Positions 6,387-8,535 of a DNA stretch of 8,535 nucleotides are shown piece after piece. Origin of the DNA: an uncultured Phycisphaerales bacterium. Its GTDB lineage: Bacteria; Planctomycetota; Phycisphaerae; Sedimentisphaerales; Anaerobacaceae. The stretch lies in NCBI GenBank assembly GCA_937927975.1, contig CALEZT010000148.1, positions 1 through 8,535 of the forward strand. Reading direction: 5' to 3'. A program made the position numbers and the translations under genes. The notes beneath the pieces are model-generated. The model was not told the DNA's origin, did not search any database, and saw nothing but the letters and a program-made list of their open reading frames with translations. Position 1 is the first letter of the stretch; each line of letters opens with the position of its first letter.

Positions 6387-6810
6387 AAATCGTCTTCAAT
6401 ACGCGTTTGGTTCCCTGCCGGGCGATGCACGTATCACGCAGACATCATTGATCGGTCGGGGATTCTGGGGTCAGAGGCTTCTTCTGTTCTCTTGTAGGAG
6501 AGTCCCCGGCCACGGCCACGGCTCCGTCGTCCCGGGCGGCCATCACTCCGCCGGGTACCAGCATCCATGCGATTCTGCCTGCCCTGTCCCTTTTTTGCTT
6601 CTCCTCCCCCGCCTTCACATGGTCTGCTATGATTCCAAGACCCTGGCAGCAGCCAGATGTTCCGCCGGGAGAGCGACGCAGGAGCGGCTGCGGAACTTCC
6701 GTCGTCCCCGGCATGAAGACTCCGGTCAGTAGGAGTCGTTGGTTCCACCCCTCTACGAACAGTGCCGGCGTTCCGTTTCCCGCCGGCCCGTAACGTACTC
6801 TGTTCCATGT

Positions 6811-6865
6811 GGCGTATCCTTTCCTTGAACTCCAATCGTTCCTACAACCGCAAGGATGATACGCC
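6811..6865. repeat. Long inverted repeat with 11-bp arms and a bulge
   Basis: GGCGTATCCTT (6811-6821) is matched by AAGGATGATACGCC (6852-6865), an exact complement apart from a 3-nt bulge (GAT). The 30-nt loop lies between them. It is the longest stem in the gene-poor region and could form in RNA from either strand. A neighbouring hairpin GCCGGCG/CGCCGGC (6764-6787) suggests a multi-stem fold. Confidence 0.5.
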
Positions 6866-7055
6866 GCTTTTCTCCACCTCTCCATCCACAACTTTCGGTT
6901 ATACCTCTCCGCGATGCCTCTGGTGCCGAATCTTCGGCGAACGCGCTCGCGGCGGTCATGGCAATCTCATGGAAGAAGTACGGATTCCGTCAGGACTCCG
7001 CCGTGGGTCAAACCCGACAATCCACCCTCGGCTCGATAGTCTGACGGTCGAGACC

Positions 7056-7095
7056 CCGCCACAGAGAAAACTCTCGCGGCGGTTGGTTTTGTTTT
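7056..7095 (+). terminator. Rho-independent-like terminator, forward strand
   Basis: The outer stem CCGCC (7056-7060) pairs with GGCGG (7078-7082), and the inner stem AGAG/CTCT (7063-7066 with 7071-7074) closes an AAAA loop, with a small internal loop between. The T-rich tract TTGGTTTTGTTTT (7083-7095) follows directly. The hairpin is strong but the T-run is interrupted by G residues, and the stem may instead belong to a larger reverse-strand RNA structure. If real, it would end forward transcripts entering from the 4380-6386 gene or from the unexplained region, insulating the stress-protein gene. Confidence 0.4.
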
Positions 7096-7281
7096 CACGC
7101 CCGCCGGCAGCAATCCCAGGTGGGGTTACACCCCATAGATAAAGGGCCGGCCGACGGCGTATCATATCTATAGGCCGGGCTTGTACGGGAACGATACACA
7201 ATGGGCGAAGTCATCCTCGTTGTGAGCTTCTGACGAAATCGGAGTTCAAACCGTGAGCACAATGGATAGGAAATTCACATC

Positions 7282-7863
7282 ATGTCAAAGCAGAATTCGA
7301 CTGTAGCGATTTTCGATGACCACACAGGCGCCGAGCATGCAGTAAAGGAACTCCAAAAGGCCGGCTTTGACATCAAGAAGCTATCCCTCGTAGGCAAAGA
7401 CTACCACTCCGATGAGCAGGTGGTGGGCTACTACAACACGGGCGACCGTATGAGGTACTGGGGCAAGCTGGGCGCATTCTGGGGCGGTCTGTGGGGCTTA
7501 CTCTTCGGGTCGGCCTTGTCTTTTTTCCCCGGAATTGGCCCGATCGTCGTAGGCGGTCCGATCGTAATGTGGATCGTCGGCGCCCTGGAAGGAGCCGTCG
7601 TTCTCGGTGGCATCAGCGCTATTGGCGCGGCACTGTACAGCATTGGCATTCCCAAAGACAGCGTTCTCAAATACGAGACCTCTCTCAAGGCCAACAAGTT
7701 TCTTCTGGTCGTTCACGGTGACCTGCCCCCGGATAATGTGCCAGTTCAAATTCACGCCATGGACAATGTTGCAACCGGCCCCTTTCAGGGGCTTGGGCAA
7801 AAGGGAGGCTGTCCACCTTATAGACTACTTTCACGTTCTGTTCGCCGATTTCAATCTGTTTGA
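7282..7863 (+). CDS. Membrane general-stress protein (DUF1269/YflT-like), 3' end replaced at a junction
   Basis: The 193-codon frame starts at ATG 7282, with AGGAAA (7268-7273) 8 nt upstream. Residues 1-40 (VAIFDDHTGAEHAVKELQKA, then GFDIKKLSLVGKDYH) form the small alpha/beta domain of bacterial general stress proteins of this type. Residues 60-123 form a glycine-rich membrane hairpin (GKLGAFWGGLWGLLFGSALS; FFPGIGPIVVGGPIVMWIVG; GAVVLGGISAIGAALYSIGI), and KDSVLKYETSLKANKFLLVV follows by HG at 145-146, after which relatives usually continue for only 15-30 residues. Here the sequence diverges after HG, and from about residue 161 (near 7763) the frame is simply the antisense of the recombinase gene. 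The real protein body is therefore 7282 to about 7760, and the last 30 or so residues (ATGPFQGLGQKGG onward) look foreign. Biochemical role in the family is unknown; expression is typically stress-induced. The family call is from recognition of this conserved wording. Confidence 0.8.
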   Translation: MSKQNSTVAIFDDHTGAEHAVKELQKAGFDIKKLSLVGKDYHSDEQVVGYYNTGDRMRYWGKLGAFWGGLWGLLFGSALSFFPGIGPIVVGGPIVMWIVGALEGAVVLGGISAIGAALYSIGIPKDSVLKYETSLKANKFLLVVHGDLPPDNVPVQIHAMDNVATGPFQGLGQKGGCPPYRLLSRSVRRFQSV

Positions 7864-8488
7864 CCAGCATGCGAATCACCTGCTGTTTCGTGGACCAGTC
7901 CGCCTGTTCCAGGCTGCCCTCCAGCTTTCTGGCAAACGTTTCGATCTGGCCCACGACGAGTTGGAGGTCCTGGCGACGGCTTTGTTCTGCGGCCACGGCC
8001 GCGATCTGCTCTTGGAGCTGTTGCTGACGCTGGCGAGCGGGGTTCAGTCGGGATTCAAACTCCGTGCGATCGATCAACCCGTTCTCGTACGCGTCGATCA
8101 GACGACCGATGCCCCGCTTGAGCTTCTGGGTCAGGGCTCGCAGAGAGTCCATGGATTGATCCCGGTCCGGCTGGGCCAGGCGTCGCTCGTATTCGCGAGC
8201 GAGCCGCTGGGGCTCTCGCAGTAGAGAGCAGACGTCCCGCCAGACAGCCTCGTCCAGCCGGTCCTCCCGAACCGGTCGATTCCAGCACAGGCGTTGTCCC
8301 CCGCAGTGCCCGGCGTCATTGCCGATGCAGCGGTAGTAGGCGCGAGACGACTGGCGGCCCTGGGCGTTTCGCCGGCCGGTCCGGATCCCGCAGTAGGCGT
8401 GACCACAAGTCCCGCAGACCAGCAGACCCGCCAGCAGATGGCGGGCGCCCTGGAGTCGCTGGCGTTGTCGCAGGCGATTGTCCTCCAA
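7685..8488 (-). CDS. Large serine recombinase, C-terminal part (5' end missing at sequence end)
   Basis: The frame enters from the adapter boundary at 8488 and stops at 7685, giving 267 residues with no true start. It carries the C-terminal half of a large serine recombinase: an entry segment EDNRLRQRQRLQGARHLLAG, a recombinase zinc ribbon (C25-x2-C28, C54, C62/C68; LLVCGTCGHAYCG ... YYRCIGNDAGHCGGQRLCWN), the LDEAVWRDVCSLLREPQRLA segment, a coiled coil (about 112-192) and the closing region VIRMLVKQIEIGEQNVKVVY, followed by APERGRLQHC at 233-242. Missing are the N-terminal resolvase domain with the catalytic serine and the DNA-binding recombinase domain, which would lie beyond the right edge. 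Relatives end soon after LQHC; here 25 further residues read antisense through the stress-protein gene, so the native stop appears lost or the gene joins that locus at about 7763. Such enzymes integrate or excise mobile elements at attachment sites. This one implies an element extending to the right. Confidence 0.88.
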   Translation of the reverse strand: MEDNRLRQRQRLQGARHLLAGLLVCGTCGHAYCGIRTGRRNAQGRQSSRAYYRCIGNDAGHCGGQRLCWNRPVREDRLDEAVWRDVCSLLREPQRLAREYERRLAQPDRDQSMDSLRALTQKLKRGIGRLIDAYENGLIDRTEFESRLNPARQRQQQLQEQIAAVAAEQSRRQDLQLVVGQIETFARKLEGSLEQADWSTKQQVIRMLVKQIEIGEQNVKVVYKVDSLPFAQAPERGRLQHCPWREFELAHYPGAGHRERPEETCWP

Positions 8489-8535
8489 AGATCGGAAGAG
8501 CGTCGTGTAGGGAAAGAGTGTAGATCTCGGTGGTC
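8489..8535. other. Illumina adapter (Read 1 / P5 side), not genomic
   Basis: From 8489 the sequence reads AGATCGGAAGAGCGTCGTGT and continues with the rest of the TruSeq universal adapter (reverse complement of the Read 1 primer and start of P5, ending CTCGGTGGTC). It is library sequence that was not trimmed. It truncates the recombinase frame artificially at 8488. Confidence 0.98.

Larger units (their letters stand above)
6387..7281. other. Gene-poor, palindrome-rich region; possible structured RNA or group II intron remnant
   Basis: About 0.9 kb has no convincing protein gene: open frames on both strands (up to 148 codons on the reverse strand, 6445-6891) have erratic composition and no recognisable domain. 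Inverted repeats are frequent: CTGGC/GCCAG (6643-6656), GTTCCGC/GCGGAAC (6659-6665 with 6690-6696), GACTCC/GGAGTC (6718-6737), GCCGGCG/CGCCGGC (6764-6787), GGCGTATCCTT with AAGGATGATACGCC (6811-6865), GCCGAA/TTCGGC (6925-6938), CCGCC/GGCGG (7056-7082), TGGGGT/ACCCCA (7121-7135) and ATAGATA/TATCTAT (7135-7171). This density suggests selection for RNA structure. On the reverse strand the stretch around 6800 (GGAACAGAGTACG, 6795-6807) resembles phrases from domain I of bacterial group II introns, but no reverse transcriptase or domain V is present. The last part, 7200-7281, is the leader of the stress gene. The identity is unproven. Confidence 0.35.

Noticed and set aside
6434..6891. Two overlapping reverse frames (133 and 148 codons) in the gene-poor region
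   Set aside because: Composition is arginine/glycine-rich and irregular, the frames overlap each other in different phases, and stems run through them; better explained as structured or spacer DNA.
7607..8224. Forward 205-codon frame
   Set aside because: It is antisense to the serine recombinase, whose zinc ribbon and coiled coil are unmistakable.
1..8535. CRISPR array, tRNA, rRNA or complete insertion sequence
   Set aside because: I looked for regularly spaced direct repeats, clover-leaf sequences with a T-loop, conserved rRNA segments and transposase genes with terminal repeats; none is present.

Overview
The window is 8,445 bases of genomic DNA (44-8488) between two untrimmed Illumina library adapters, 1-43 and 8489-8535. 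The adapters are in read-through orientation, so both terminal genes are cut by the end of the sequence rather than by biology. The best taxonomic guess is a Planctomycetota bacterium, probably of the Phycisphaerae type. This rests on the secreted PA14-LamG-PA14-repeat protein, whose wording (for example GYLYPPGTGNYTFWIASDD and LLGWWELDEGTG) is typical of that phylum, and on the fairly high G+C content.

Left part, minus strand: the beginning of an AbiEi-type antitoxin/repressor gene (262 to the left end) sits behind a sigma-70-like promoter (-35 at 337-342, -10 at 314-319). Two near-identical inverted repeats, 71 bp apart, flank that promoter. This matches the known autoregulation of AbiE type IV toxin-antitoxin operons, and the toxin gene would lie beyond the left edge. 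Upstream comes an orphan TSCPD-domain protein (986-516), equivalent to the C-terminal tail of the B12-dependent ribonucleotide reductase NrdJ. Its start codon lies inside a REP-like palindromic element.

Centre: two long, divergently transcribed genes share a 460-bp intergenic region. The minus-strand gene (3919-1067) encodes a secreted, probably calcium- and glycan-binding, multidomain protein. The plus-strand gene (4380-6386) encodes a secreted protein of unknown family. Both have the same start arrangement, GGAGA followed by ATG-N3-ATG. An 18-bp perfect dyad lies between them.

Right part: about 0.9 kb without a convincing gene (6387-7281) is rich in inverted repeats and ends, on the plus strand, in a terminator-like hairpin. 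It may be a structured RNA or a degraded group II intron, which I could not prove. A short-chain membrane general-stress protein gene (7282-7863) follows. Its 3' end runs into the antisense 3' end of a large serine recombinase gene (8488-7685, 5' end missing). The overlap looks like an integration or rearrangement junction. Overall this is an accessory region: toxin-antitoxin start, REP-like element, orphan gene fragment and site-specific recombinase around a pair of secreted proteins. I see no complete novel defence system. The best leads are the AbiEi operator pair, the recombinase/stress-gene junction and the unexplained structured region.
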